Shown here piece by piece: positions 12,901-21,881 of a stretch of 64,000 nucleotides of DNA. Made by a program: the position numbers and the translations under genes. The stretch comes from Amphiura filiformis (lineage: Eukaryota; Echinodermata; Ophiuroidea; Amphilepidida; Amphiuridae): positions 8,762,038-8,826,037 of the forward strand of contig NC_092637.1 in NCBI RefSeq assembly GCF_039555335.1. The letters are read 5' to 3'. The notes under the pieces were generated by a model. That model made no database searches. It saw nothing but the letters and a program-made list of their open reading frames with translations, and was not told the DNA's origin. How positions within the stretch are numbered: position 1 is the stretch's first letter; each line of letters opens with the position of its first letter.

Positions 12901-15900
12901 CTACAATAAGGCTATAATGACTCAAAAACAATCTGATTGGGAAGCATACAAGGATTACAGGAAGTTGACCCAAAAGAAAGTCCGTCAGAACTATTGGTCC
13001 TTCCAAAATAACATGCTCAATAATCCAGAGGATAAATCTAACAAGGCTTTCTGGAGATTTATCAAGTCCAAGAAGCAAGATTCTACTGGCGCTTCTTCTC
13101 TCAAGCAAGGCTCCAAGGTCATATTCGACAGCAAGGGGAAAGCAAACACCTTCAACAACCAGTTCAGGTCAGTTTTTACAACTGAAGAAACATCTAACTT
13201 GCCTAAGCTGACTGGCTCTGCTTACCCATCTATCAACAACATTGTCGCCTCAACCAAGGGGTGTTAAAGCTGCTCAAGTCCTTACAGGTCAAGAAAGCGA
13301 CTGGGCCTGATCTTATCCCTGCCCGCTTTTTGAAGGAATTGGCTGTTGAAACTGCTCGGTATTAACTGCTATATTCCAACAGTCATTAGACACTGGTACT
13401 GTACCCAATGCTTGGAGAATAGCCAACATATCTCCCATATACAAGAAAGGGGACAGGAGTACAGCTTCTAACTACCGCCCTGTTTCAATCACGAGCATAT
13501 GTAGCAAGCTAATTGAGCACATTATCTTCAGTCAGGTGATGGACCACTATGACACCTTCAACATCCTTACAGATGCCCAGCACGGGTACCGCCCAGGCCG
13601 CTCCTGTGAGTCCCAGCTTCTGATAACCACACACGATCTAGCCAGTGCCCTCAACAATAAAGGCCAAGTTGACGCCATTGTGTTGGATTTTTCCAAGGCG
13701 TTCGACCGCGTTCCCCACCAGCGCCTCCTCCTGAAACTACAACATTACGGAGTTCGAGGTTCATTACTCGCTTGGGTAGACAACTTCTTAACACAACGCA
13801 CGCAACGAGTCGTCATCGATGGCCAGGCATCGGAATGGGTCCCCACACCTCAGGAGTGCCCCAGGGCACAGTGCTTGGTCCTCTGCTGTTCTTATCATTC
13901 ATAAATGACCTTCCATCAGGCATTACTTCAAATATCCGCTCTTCGCAGACGACTGCCTCTTGTACAGACCTATCAACAATTCAGAAGACACACTAGCATT
14001 GCAAAAAGATCTTGACATGCTTCACCAGTGGACATCTATTTGGCAAATGAAATTTAACACTGACAAATGTCATTCTATGAGATTCACCCTACGTCGCAAT
14101 ATTATTGACGGCCGATATCATTTAGGGAATAGTGCTCTGACATCTGTTGACGACTATCCATATCTTGGCTTGACATTCACCTCCAATCTGTCATGGTCCA
14201 AACACATCAGCGGTGTGACAGCCCGTGCAAATAAAATCCTGGGGCTCATCCGCAGAAATCTGAGAGGTTGCTCTCGCAAGTTGAAGGAACAAGCCTACAT
14301 GTCGCTGGTCCGACCACATCTTGAATACACATGTCCAGTCTGGTCTCCATACCATCAAAAAGACATCAATAAAATTGAAAACATACAGAGGCAGGCTGCA
14401 AGATTCGACCTCCACCGATACAGACGGCAAGACAGTGTTTCATCAATGCTTCAAGAATTACAATGGGTCTCCCTCGAGCAAAGGCGAAAAACATCCAGTC
14501 TCATCCTCATGTACAAGATATGTAACAACCTTGTGGCAGTCAACCCAGCTCTCTACATGACTCCAATGCTTCCATCCTCTACAAGAGCCTACCATCCCAG
14601 TAAATTCAATCCACTACCAGCCCGTATCCAGCTCTTCAAAGCTTCGCTTTTCCCCAGCGTGACAGTCGCCTGGTGGAATTCTCTACCAGTGAGCACCTTG
14701 TCTTCTCCAACTTACGAGGTGTTCAGGGGAGCAGTTACTGGTTCAATGTAATTCCAGGTTAGACATGTCCACATTGCTTATTATAGAGGGCGACATTCAA
14801 TCCAAAAAGTTGTGTCCACAGTAGCTCACAGTCAATGGCTTAACTGTGTAATCCCCATAGGGAAATACAAAAATGTGAAATTTGGACACCAGAAACTTGA
14901 CGACGTAGTCTAAAAAGTGCTGGTACTTTATCCTTGATACAGAAGTCAGCATGCAGTGAAAGTTAGATTTCATAAAATAAAATCGCCTTTGTGTAAAACG
15001 GATCGCCGTGGTAAAAAATGATGCATTACATGCTCTTTTTGTACAGTAAGTCATTGTAAGGCATTGTCAATGATGGGCGCAGAAAAGTGCAGTTTTTTAA
15101 AAACAGACATTTGCCCATATGTCATGTAGTAATGTTATCAATGCGCGATTAATTGCAATATGCGCTCAAACTAGTATGCAAGCGTGGCCGCTATGTCCGC
15201 AGATATGCGTAGCGCCATGATTGCGAATGTATTTTATTATTGTAATTCACTTTTGAATGTAATGTCCGACCGTGATGTCGTAAAACTATGGAAAGGAAGA
15301 AAAGAGGAGGAGAGGAAGAGAGGATGGAGAGAGAAATAAAAAGGACTCTAACTAGTCTAAGAATTATGGTAAAACTTCGCCTGATGGTGTGATTTCATAG
15401 TTTTATTAAGAAGATAAGCCGGCAGAGAACGTAACATGGTGGCAGCGGAAAAAGTAAATCTACAGGTACGCCATTTCCAAGAAATAGCCTAAGAAAGACT
15501 CAAAGAAATCACCAAGAAAACATCAACGAAGTTTTCGAAGAAAAAAACTGGAAAATTACCAAAGAAAACATCAACAAAGTTTTCGAAGAACGATACTTGA
15601 AAATCGACAAAGAAGGTATCAAAGTCGATAAAGAAGCTTAAAGACTAGTTCAGCTTTGAAGAAGAAACCTTCAGTGAGCTAGCCATAAGAAGAAAGAAGA
15701 GGACGCAGAACTGATTAACTGTTGTATTGGAAGCCCGGATTGGAAGAAAGAAGAGAGCGTCATAGTACCAGATAGCTTCGCTACAGAAGAAAGAAGAGAA
15801 GAAAACAGATAGCTTCGTGACTGTATCATCATCAATTCCGTTCAAATACCAGAATTGTGAGATTTGATGCATTTTCATCGTTGGAATATATTGCTGATTT

Positions 15901-17902
15901 GTGTTCTTCTGGAAAAAGACAGGTGAATCGTGTGTTTTCATCAGTGGCAGTGTTGTCTACATGATCTACGCATCGGTGTGGCAGATTGATGTGGAAAATG
16001 GATTACGAGAGGCTGTCTTCAGGTTCTAGCCTGCTTGGATTCCTTGCTAAATGACCAGACATTTGGTATGATATTTTGACTGTTGGCCTTTTTACTTGAA
16101 GACAATCAAGAGATGTTCATATTTTCACAGATGAAAATGATCAGTAATATATTATAAAATTTAAATGAGGATTGTGCGATAGTGACTGAAGCAAGTATTA
16201 TAAATATTGCAAATGTACGTGCACAAATGAAAGGTACGTACAACGAAATGTGTATGCACATATCAAAATTAAATGTTGCATATATCATGTTTAGTAGAGA
16301 TGTAGGCCTAAGCTTACATAATGCACGTCAATCTTTGTGGCATTCAAAAATGTTTTGTTGTGTAAAGCATAATTGCGTTTAAAAACAAAGTTAAACAGCA
16401 ATGAAACATTATATTGTTTTAATTTAGTATTATCATGCACATGGACAAATGTGTGCATTATTTCACAGCCAGAGTACAAAAATGTGTGTAAGCTTTTTTA
16501 TGGGATTGTTGTAATAAGCGACGAGCGTTTGGGATTGCAGCAGTAGTGCGCAAGTCAATCGAGTCGACATTTCTTTTAAAATTGAAATGAAGGGATAAAG
16601 TATTATTAATATTATATGGTCGTCAAAAAACTGTTGTGTTTAAAATAAGATTTTATCACAAAATGTGCGTATTGATCAGGATTTCATGATGAATTTAAAT
16701 TTCTGGACAAGCGTTTGGTATTGCAGCTATAGTGCACAATTAGTCAAGCGACATTTCCATATAAACATGGACATGTATAACTTAATTCATTATGTTCTGG
16801 AGAAATGGAAACTAGTGTGAGATTATCATTGGAGAAGAAATTTATCACATAAATTTTATTTGTATTTATGGCAAATGTACGTTTGGAGAATATTTTATAT
16901 AATGAATTAAAACGTGCATTAAAAAACAAATTGCATGAAATTATATTTATGCACACAAAAGATGTAAATTTAACGCGATTTAAATGTGCATTTTTGAGAT
17001 GATTGACACAATCATATAGGAGTTCGGGAGTGTCATGTAGTAATGTTATCAATGCGCGATTAATTGCAATATATGCGCGCTCAAACTAGTATCGCGGCGT
17101 GGCGCGCTATGTCCGCAGATATGCGTAGCGCCATGATTGCGAATGTATTTTATTATTGTAATTCACTTTTGAATGTAATGTCCGACCGTGATGTCGTAAA
17201 ACTATGGAAAGGAAGAAAAGAGGAGGAGAGGAAGAGAGGATGGAGAGAGAAATAAAAAGGACTCTAACTAGTCTAAGAATTATGGTAAAACTTCGCCTGA
17301 TGGTGTGATTTCATAGTTTTATTAAGAAGATAAGCCGGCAGAGAACGTAACACCATAACTTCGGTAATTTTTGACCTACAGACATGGTTGACCCCTCATT
17401 TTTTAAGTTAAATAATCACCTTTTTAAACAAAATAATTTCAATGTGAAATATCCTACTTGAAAATTTTGTGAACATGCCTATCCAGGTCCATTTTTACTC
17501 GCACTTTGTATATATCGGCACCTTCATTACCTGCACTGCACGGGAGCAACAAGTTTTCTTCCTTGGCACTACATCCAAACTTATGGACCTTGCCAAGTAT
17601 TTACGTAGAGGTAGAGGTATCCAGATCCAGAAATTTATACAATACCGGAAACCCTCCGAATTCGGCAGATTTGCTCAGCTACGTGTACATGTTTCACATA
17701 TGGCGTATTTTAGGGCCTCCAAATTTAGTCCATTATCCTATTTTACACATTCGTAATTCTTCTAAAAATTACATAGACTATATAAGAAACACATCTTACT
17801 TTTGTTTACTGTGTTCAAAGCTTTCTGGTAGTCGCCATTCTTCTGAAATCGGTCCAATTCTGAGTACAATGAAGCGATTTTTGCTTCGCTGGTGGCAGCC
17901 AT
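856..17902 (-). CDS. SRP72: SRP72 gene, 5' 358 codons in nine exons (3' part off the left edge)
   Basis: Encodes the 72-kDa protein of the signal recognition particle, which with SRP68 binds SRP RNA and helps target secretory and membrane proteins to the ER. Exons on the minus strand: 17902-17800, 9703-9586, 8040-7920, 6616-6551, 6251-6174, 4384-4241, 3346-3222, 2138-1949 and 984-856. They total 1074 nt (358 codons), all with GT/AG borders and compatible phases. The translation follows vertebrate SRP72 almost without gaps: [39 protein letters not shown] and [10 protein letters not shown]. It covers the N-terminal TPR array. The RNA-binding and lysine-rich C-terminus is beyond position 1; the family is about 670 residues in vertebrates. 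The gene is recognised from remembered family sequence, not a database search. Confidence 0.95.
985..1948. other. SRP72 intron 8, nothing recognised
   Basis: AT-rich intron. A weak inverted similarity around CCATAACGGGA (1806) and TCCTGTTATGG (1886) suggests an old foldback, with GGGTTAGGGTTAG between the arms. No gene is supported. Confidence 0.5.
1949..2138 (-). CDS. SRP72: SRP72 coding exon 8
   Basis: 190 nt, with acceptor AATTCCCAG and donor CAA|GTAAGT, phase 2 in and 0 out. Encodes [20 protein letters not shown], then [16 protein letters not shown], and ends MVYTNQ. It contains the best-conserved stretch of the family, [12 protein letters not shown]. Confidence 0.95.
2697..2765. repeat. 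(ATTC)n microsatellite
   Basis: About 16 uninterrupted copies of the tetranucleotide ATTC in SRP72 intron 7. Confidence 0.97.
3031..3124. repeat. Partial copy of the dispersed ATTTGAAATCTA foldback family
   Basis: Contains TCCATTTGAAATCTA, TGTGTGGGAGATTAAG, ATGTCTTCCATAGGGGG and GGATTTCAAATG, the core phrases of a family seen at least ten times in this window. Confidence 0.8.
3222..3346 (-). CDS. SRP72: SRP72 coding exon 7
   Basis: 125 nt, with acceptor TTCTTTGTAG and donor AAG|GTTAGT, phase 0 in and 2 out. Encodes [20 protein letters not shown] and then [20 protein letters not shown]. The E-E-x-I-E-A-E-L and Y-I-L-Q-L-Q-G blocks are diagnostic. Confidence 0.94.
3759..4108. mobile_element. 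TA-flanked MITE, TIR CCGTATTTCGTCAAATA
   Basis: Starts CCGTATTTCGTCAAATA and ends with its reverse complement, flanked by TA at 3757-3758 and 4109-4110 as for Tc1/mariner-type insertion. 350 bp, no coding capacity, in SRP72 intron 6. Confidence 0.85.
4241..4384 (-). CDS. SRP72: SRP72 coding exon 6
   Basis: 144 nt, phase 0 at both ends, with acceptor TTTTCACAG and donor CCG|GTAAGT. Encodes the TPR pair containing [20 protein letters not shown] and [12 protein letters not shown], matching E-L-C-Y-N-x-A-C in vertebrate SRP72. Confidence 0.94.
4978..5851. repeat. Dispersed foldback copy split by a ~720-bp insertion
   Basis: The left part of the family (4978-5068, ending AAATTCACACTCC) and the right part (about 5790-5851, starting CTGTGTGGGAGATTAAGG) would be contiguous in other copies. 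The roughly 720 bp between them begins with a motif-rich segment (GAGAGGAGTGAGAGC) and is an insertion of unknown type. Confidence 0.7.
5901..6038. repeat. Foldback element (hairpin)
   Basis: Arms GTCGCTGGGCAGGAAAAACC and AGGTTTTCCTGCCCAACGAC, with inner arms TGGCCCCTGAACATGTTT and AAACATGTTCAGGGGCCA. No coding capacity. Confidence 0.85.
6174..6251 (-). CDS. SRP72: SRP72 coding exon 5
   Basis: 78 nt, phase 0 at both ends, with acceptor TCTAACTCAG and donor ACT|GTAAGT. Encodes [20 protein letters not shown] and then WEGQST. The [14 protein letters not shown] stretch is a strongly conserved SRP72 block. Confidence 0.94.
6551..6616 (-). CDS. SRP72: SRP72 coding exon 4
   Basis: 66 nt, phase 0 at both ends, with acceptor TTCTTTACAG and donor TCG|GTAAGT. 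Encodes [20 protein letters not shown] then TS, matching the L-Y-R-L-E-R-Y-D-E-C-L TPR segment of the family. Confidence 0.92.
6749..6954. mobile_element. TTAA-flanked MITE, copy 1
   Basis: Flanked by TTAA at 6745-6748 and 6955-6958, with ends CCCCATGAGAAC and GTGCTCAGGGGG. TTAA target choice is typical of piggyBac-type elements. A second copy lies in inverse orientation at 51980-52180. Confidence 0.8.
7571..7801. repeat. Foldback element of a TTAGGCC-polyA family
   Basis: Left end TAGGCCTAAAAAATAAAAA and inner ATTGTTGTGATTGG are mirrored by CTAATCAAACAATTCTG and TTTTTTAGGCTTTA. Related pieces with GGTAGGTCGG occur near 33703-34075 and 59014-59380. Confidence 0.7.
7920..8040 (-). CDS. SRP72: SRP72 coding exon 3
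   Basis: 121 nt, with acceptor TTGCTTGCAG and donor GTG|GTAGGT. Encodes [20 protein letters not shown] and then a TPR helix ending KELKGQV. This matches the S-x-S-F-E-K-A-Y-C-E-Y-R-L-N block of vertebrate SRP72. Phase is 2 in and 0 out. Confidence 0.94.
8336..8482. repeat. AT-rich foldback
   Basis: TGCCTAAGTCATTATTATAT is mirrored by TGTAATAATGACTTAGGCA, with about 95 bp between. It directly precedes the GC-rich hairpin. Confidence 0.8.
8497..8580. repeat. Strong GC-rich hairpin
   Basis: Arms GCGTCCG...CGTCTGCGTGGTTTACTTCG and CGAAGTAAACCACGCAGACG...CGGACGC, with inner GGGCAGC/GCTGCCC, form a nearly unbroken stem of about 40 bp in AT-rich surroundings. Confidence 0.9.
8768..9340 (+). pseudogene. 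Penelope-type retroelement fragment with GIY-YIG-like endonuclease region
   Basis: One plus-strand frame runs from about 8768 to a stop at 9340, broken by a single TAA near 8896. It reads [20 protein letters not shown], then [20 protein letters not shown] and [18 protein letters not shown], then [20 protein letters not shown]. This order is the spacer and GIY-YIG-like C-terminus familiar from Penelope-like elements and their derivatives. The reverse transcriptase is absent. It is a dead fragment in SRP72 intron 2, antisense to the gene. Confidence 0.75.
9586..9703 (-). CDS. SRP72: SRP72 coding exon 2
   Basis: 118 nt, with acceptor TTGACAG and donor CAG|GTAAG. Encodes [20 protein letters not shown] followed by the second TPR helix, ending NNPSFA plus two bases. 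The CKVVCLIQ block is diagnostic. It follows an 8.1-kb intron loaded with retroelements. Phase is 1 in and 2 out. Confidence 0.94.
9850..11190. other. SRP72 intron 1 segment without a supported gene
   Basis: Short open frames only, none with recognisable domains. The right part may be the 5' untranslated region of the LINE that begins coding near 11202; its 5' end was not found. Confidence 0.4.
11202..11993 (+). pseudogene. LINE N-terminal region: 2A-like peptide and PHD finger
   Basis: 263 codons. A hydrophobic start ([16 protein letters not shown]) resembles a signal sequence. Residues 113-128 read [16 protein letters not shown], a 2A-like ribosome-skipping motif ending N-P-G-P (nt 11559-11585). 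Residues 135-185 form a PHD-type zinc finger: C135-x2-C138, C151-x2-C154, H159-x2-C162 and C182-x2-C185. The end ([12 protein letters not shown]) is the first beta strand of the endonuclease, cut by a stop at 11991-11993. 2A-like sites of this kind are established in non-LTR elements of sea urchin, amphioxus and others. Confidence 0.85.
11977..12492 (+). pseudogene. LINE endonuclease domain (part)
   Basis: Contains [47 protein letters not shown] and [12 protein letters not shown]. These are the N-to-C motifs of the apurinic/apyrimidinic-type endonuclease of LINEs (T-E-S/T-x-[10 protein letters not shown]-x-N). The end of the domain, with SDHELVCF, is in another frame near 12590-12615. Confidence 0.88.
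12620..13267 (+). pseudogene. LINE linker between endonuclease and reverse transcriptase
   Basis: 215 codons. Contains [40 protein letters not shown] and [19 protein letters not shown], the usual basic linker of CR1/L2/Jockey-group elements. The frame is interrupted at 13265, just before the RT motif [16 protein letters not shown]. Confidence 0.85.
13268..14751 (+). pseudogene. LINE reverse transcriptase, frameshifted
   Basis: RT blocks appear in order across three frames: [102 protein letters not shown], the catalytic FADD (about 13940), [31 protein letters not shown] and a C-terminal [12 protein letters not shown] with WWNSLP. It is inactive because of frameshifts near 13365, 13855 and 13937. 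Confidence 0.92.
15120..15436 (+). repeat. 5' long terminal repeat
   Basis: 317 bp, starting TGTCATGTAG and ending ACGTAACA (TG...CA ends). Near-identical to the 3' LTR except for a short cluster of differences around 15160-15195. This suggests a fairly recent insertion. Confidence 0.93.
15437..15448 (+). promoter_or_regulatory. Primer binding site for tRNA-Leu
   Basis: TGGTGGCAGCGG abuts the 5' LTR with no gap and is the exact complement of CCGCTGCCACCA, the mature 3' end of a common animal tRNA-Leu. The tRNA end is from memory. Confidence 0.75.
15449..17030 (+). other. Non-coding interior of the LTR element
   Basis: No open frame over about 100 codons. A purine-rich start contains two near copies of a segment with AACATCAACGAAGTTTTCGA (about 15519 and 15562). 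Later there are two related segments with GCGTTTGG(G/T)ATTGCAGC (about 16525 and 16711). A purine-rich stretch (AGGAGTTCGGGAG) precedes the 3' LTR as a candidate polypurine tract. Confidence 0.8.
17031..17352 (+). repeat. 3' long terminal repeat
   Basis: 322 bp, same ends as the 5' LTR. It differs mainly by small insertions giving ATATATGCGCGCTC and TCGCGGCGTGGCGCGC. Confidence 0.93.
17800..17902 (-). CDS. SRP72: SRP72 coding exon 1 (start codon)
   Basis: Encodes residues 1-34 plus one base, starting [19 protein letters not shown]. The ATG has A at -3 and G at +4. The frame is open further upstream, but this Met is chosen because alignment with animal SRP72 begins here. The donor reads A|GTAAGA in phase 1. 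The A joins TT of exon 2 to give Ile, matching the N-K-I-L register of the family. It carries the first helix of TPR1 (NGDYQKAL). Confidence 0.93.
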
Positions 17903-18147
17903 TTTGCACCTTATGTATTTCGTTTCCACTTTTTTGTGGAGCACCAACATAAACCCAAAAAGAGAGGTGTGCCACTGCCCCACTGATGAGAAAGTTGAAA
18001 GTGGACCCGTCAGTGCAGTGTCACTGTACCACTTTTTCAAGAAATTTGCCAGGGAAATTTGAGCCCATCAATATACCAAATTTTAAACTGCACCATTTAG
18101 TTGCACAAAAAATGACAGTTTGTGTTAATAATTTGACCAAAAATTGA

Positions 18148-18247
18148 GCCCATATTTATTGGTCGAGCTATGAGTTTTAAAATATTGGACGAGACGTAGT
18201 CGAGTCCAACATTTTAAAAGTCATAGCGAGACCAATAAATATTGGGC
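18148..18247. repeat. Foldback element
   Basis: GCCCATATTTATTGGTC with GAGCTATGA(C/G)TTTTAAAAT and TTGGAC is mirrored on the right by GTCCAACATTTTAAAAGTCA and GACCAATAAATATTGGGC. It is an imperfect 100-bp palindrome upstream of SRP72. Confidence 0.88.
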
Positions 18248-18394
18248 ATAAAGCATCCAATTTTATCATTATTATGTTTCGGATCCAATATTTTCCCACA
18301 ATTGGATTCATCAAAACATAATGAAACTAATTTGCAATTTGGCCAATAATGATCAATGACTGAAATTCCAACACATAGGTAGGGAGGCTACTGT

Positions 18395-19085
18395 GCCCTA
18401 AATGACCAATGTGTGAAGCTAATGTTGTTTTTGGGTGCCCAATAATGGGCAATGTGTGAAACTAATGTTGTTTTTGAGTGCCCAATAATGGCCAATGTCT
18501 GAAACTAATGTTGTTTTGGGGTGTCCAATAATTGCCAATGTCTGAAACTAGTGTAGTTTTTGGCTGTCCAATAATGGCCAATGTCTGAAACTAATGCTGT
18601 TTTGGGGTGCACATCAATAATGGGCAATGTCTGAAACTAATGCTGTTTTTGGGTGCCCAATAATGGCCAATGTCTGAAACTAATGTTGTTTTTGGGTGCC
18701 CATCAATAATGTCCTATGTCTGAAACTAATGTTGCTTTTGGATGCCCACTAATGGTTAATGTCTGAAACTAATGTTGTTTTTGGATGCCCACTAATGTCC
18801 AATGTCTGAAACTAATGTTGTTTTTGGGTGCCCACTAATGGCCAATGTCTGAAACTAATGTTGTTTTTGGGTGCCCAATAATGGCCAATGTCTGAAACTA
18901 ATGTTGTTTTTGGATGCCCACTAATGGCCAATGTCTGAAACTAATGTTGTTTTTGGGTGCCCAATAATGGCCAATGTCTGAAACTAATGTTGTTTTTGGA
19001 TGCCCAATGTCTGAAACTAATGTTGTTTTTGGGTGCCCAATAATGGCCAATGTCAGAAACTAATGTTGTTTTTGGGTGTCCAAAA
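18395..19085. repeat. 43-bp minisatellite, about 16 copies
   Basis: Unit contains CCAATGTCTGAAACTAATGT followed by TGTTTTTGGGTGCCCA and TAATGG. Most copies are 43 bp. A few carry a four-base addition (CATCAATAATG) and one is shortened. It lies between SRP72 and PI4K2. Confidence 0.95.
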
Positions 19086-19346
19086 TTGCTGTAAAAAGTG
19101 AAAGTTTTCATAATTTTGGGTTTTTACTGGGTGGGCAAAGGAGGGGGGGGTTCTGACAACTACAAAAAATGATACACATTCTACACTTAATTTGCTTCTG
19201 AATTTTTATTTTTACTGTTTTTTCCCATGATATGAAAAACAATAAACAATTAAATATGTTATGCAAAAATTACAGTCACATTTACTGTACTGATAACCTG
19301 GTCAAGTCCCACATGTTTATATCGTCCCTGTTCTGGCAGCAACTCC

Positions 19347-19844
19347 AATAGCTGCTATGTGTTAAATATGTACAACACAATGTTATGTATTGTGCATATT
19401 TAACAAATAGCAGCTATTATATCACTCATACATAAATTCTAGACAGTTCATTGGTTGATTACCATTTATCATTTTTACTATCACCCTCTCCGTGTGATAG
19501 TCTTTACCATCATAGTGCTGCGCCGTAATGCGCCTGCACCAGGCCGTGCGCAGACTCTTAGACTCGCCGATTTAGTTATGGGGTGGACCCCAAAATGTGA
19601 AGTATATCACGGCAAAACATGGTGTTATGTTGATGAAAAAATGTATTTCCTACATTAAATAGTATTTTAGTAATAGAATTTATGTATGAGTGATATAAAA
19701 CAAATATTAACTGTATTCGTGTAATGGTCGAAATATAATCACTTGGTGAAAGATGTATTGTTCCATTCCACTCGCCGTTCGAACAATCCATCTTTCACCG
19801 AGTGATTATATTTCACCATCACACTCATAGACAGTTAATATTTG
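19347..19844. repeat. Nested foldback element
   Basis: Hairpin 1 (19347-19418) has AATAGCTGCTATGTGTTAAA against TTTAACAAATAGCAGCTATT. TATATCACTCATACATAAAT (19419) is mirrored at 19676-19698. Hairpin 2 (19701-19844) has CAAATATTAACTGT and AATATAATCACTTGGTGAAA mirrored on the right. This looks like one element inserted in or merged with another. Confidence 0.8.
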
Positions 19845-20649
19845 TATATTGGCGTTTCCAGGTTTCACCAGAACAGTGATGATAATGATATATAGGACCT
19901 GCATGCTTTTATCCATTGACTTTAAACAAGGATTCAAACTAGTGTCCCCAATATCAACTTCAATTGGTCATGCATAATGTGCTTGAATGAGATCATATCT
20001 TTTTGCGACAAGTGAACAATTTCATTCCGAGTATAAATTTATACAAGATTTGAAAAACAGTGTTTGATCATATAATATCATAATTTAACCATACTGTTAT
20101 ACAATACAATAAAATATGCATGAATGTCACAATTTTTGTTCCTTGCACACGGTTGTTTGATGCGATCATTTGTTAATGTTTCTAACAAAACATTACACAT
20201 AATTTTCAATTCTAGACCTTTATAATAGCAACAGCTATCACACTAACATATACATAATATATAGCTGTTTTTAACTTAGATTTTCTTTTCTTTATCAAAT
20301 TTGTCATCTTTTTCCGCCTTTTTGTGGTAATTTTTATTCTATAAATTGTATATTTTGTGCAAATTGAGGCGCTATTTAGATATATTTTATGATAAAAAGT
20401 ACGGTAGTTTGAAAATTTCTTTGCTATATGTTACTCATTTTTATATTTTAATGTCATTATGCAAGTGTAAAAATTCAAACACGATGTAAGATAAATAGCG
20501 CCATCAGTGTTCAACATGACTTAAAAACAGTTCTACATGCCAGCAAACAACCGTGTGCATAGAGGGCCTCTTTTAGTGTAATTGTAGCCTGTAGACTGGT
20601 ATTGAAATATAAGTCAACGATAAACCGGGTAAAATGGTTTGCATATGAT

Positions 20650-20824
20650 TTGGTTCACCTCAAGTTTGGTAGTGACGTACGTGCATATTTCGCTCGCCGC
20701 AGTATCAAATCACACGCATGAACTTAAATGCTCTGAGTGTACACACGCACATTCAGGTGCGACTTGTCGGCATGCTTGCGGCGCAAAAGCATTGAAGCCA
20801 CTATCAAACTTGAGGTGCACCAAA
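20650..20824. repeat. MITE, TIR TTGGTTCACCTCAAGTTTGG, copy 1
   Basis: Left end TTGGTTCACCTCAAGTTTGG is mirrored by CAAACTTGAGGTGCACCAAA. A related copy lies at 42245-42405. Confidence 0.85.
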
Positions 20825-20882
20825 TTATAGTGGACATGAGTGACAACCTGTGACACTGTTTGATACAGTTCATATTTTTATA

Positions 20883-21050
20883 CTATTCCAGTAGAAATCC
20901 ATACACCCACTACGGACGATGTGACCTTAATCAACACAGGGGGTGTGAATTTCATTTGGAGTTACCTGAATGGGTGATTCCACTTGAATCTACATCCCCT
21001 GTATGGGAAATTAAAGCAATGTTTTTAAGTTTCACCTGGAATAGCCCAAC
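20883..21050. repeat. Dispersed foldback family copy
   Basis: Ends CTATTCCAGTAGAAATCCAT and TTTCACCTGGAATAGCC, with CAGGGGGTGTGAATTTCATT inside; the middle is divergent. Confidence 0.8.
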
Positions 21051-21716
21051 ATGAAGACTGTAGACCCTATCCATTGGAAAAGAAATTGTGGCATAAATTA
21101 TGTTCATCACAGTCAAAACATTAAATTTAAGAGACACCGAGTTTTAAATTTCAGACTAGATGTTTGCCTAAAACGAAGGTGAAATATTGGCAATTGGCGG
21201 GTCAGTGTGTGCAAAGCACTTAAAATTGAGCAATCTTACCCTATTTTGGTCCAAAACGTGTTGTTTTTCAGGCTAAAAAGGATAATTGCACAAGACGATT
21301 AATGCTTTATTCTTCTTCTATTAGGATTTTTAGGGGGATGTCCCCCGTGGAAAAATTTAGGAGGGGATGTGGCCCCCGTCCTCCCTGCTTCCGCTGCATA
21401 TGTGTCTGAAAAATTATAAATAATCATTGTTACGATCTGATAATTAATAAATTAGAGAAGAAAAAAAGGTTTATTCAAATTTCTCACAATGTTTATTCAA
21501 CAGAGATGCCACTCCCACCATTCAAAAAGCCTCAAAATAAGTCAAAAATATATACGGAAATTTGGAATTTAAAAAAAGAAGGAATTCAGGCAGAAGAAGG
21601 AAAAGGGGCATCTCTGTGTCAAAAAGAAATAATACAAATAAATAGAAAATTGTAAATAGATTTGATATTTTCACATACATCTTCATTATATACAATAATT
21701 ACGCTATACCAGTTCA

Positions 21717-21881
21717 TATCCATATAACCCATATGGAAGACATGACCTTAATCTTCCACACAAGAGTGAATTTCAAATGGGGTTACCTAAATGGATGATT
21801 CAATTTGAAATCTACACTCCCTGTGTGGGAGATTAAGGTCATGTCTTTTACAGGGGGTGTATGGATATCAACTTGAATAGT
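21717..21881. repeat. Dispersed foldback family copy
   Basis: Contains ATGGAAGACATGACCTTAAT, CAAATGGGGTTACCTAAATG, TGTGTGGGAGATTAAGGTCA and GGGTGTATGGATATCAACTT. Confidence 0.85.

Larger units (their letters stand above)
11202..14751 (+). mobile_element. Decayed CR1/L2-type non-LTR retrotransposon with 2A-like and PHD motifs
   Basis: Reads as a single polyprotein-like order broken by several frameshifts and stops: an N-terminal segment with a 2A-like site, a PHD finger, an apurinic-type endonuclease and a reverse transcriptase. It lies antisense in SRP72 intron 1. The coding segments are listed separately. Frame changes fall near 11990, 12485, 13265, 13365, 13855, 13937 and 14405, so the copy cannot move itself. 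Neither a clear 3' terminal microsatellite nor a target duplication was found. Confidence 0.9.
15120..17352 (+). mobile_element. Non-autonomous LTR retrotransposon (no coding capacity)
   Basis: Two direct LTRs (15120-15436 and 17031-17352) bracket a 1.6-kb interior. The 5-bp target duplication CCATA is perfect (15115-15119 and 17353-17357). TGGTGGCAGCGG at 15437-15448, immediately after the left LTR, is complementary to CCGCTGCCACCA, the 3' end of tRNA-Leu. No gag, protease or RT frame is present, so it resembles TRIM/LARD-type elements that borrow machinery. It lies in SRP72 intron 1, antisense. Confidence 0.92.

Noticed and set aside
20639..20830. Cys/His-rich 63-codon plus-strand frame
   Set aside because: Lies wholly within an inverted-repeat MITE (20650-20824) with a second copy at 42245; not a zinc-finger gene.
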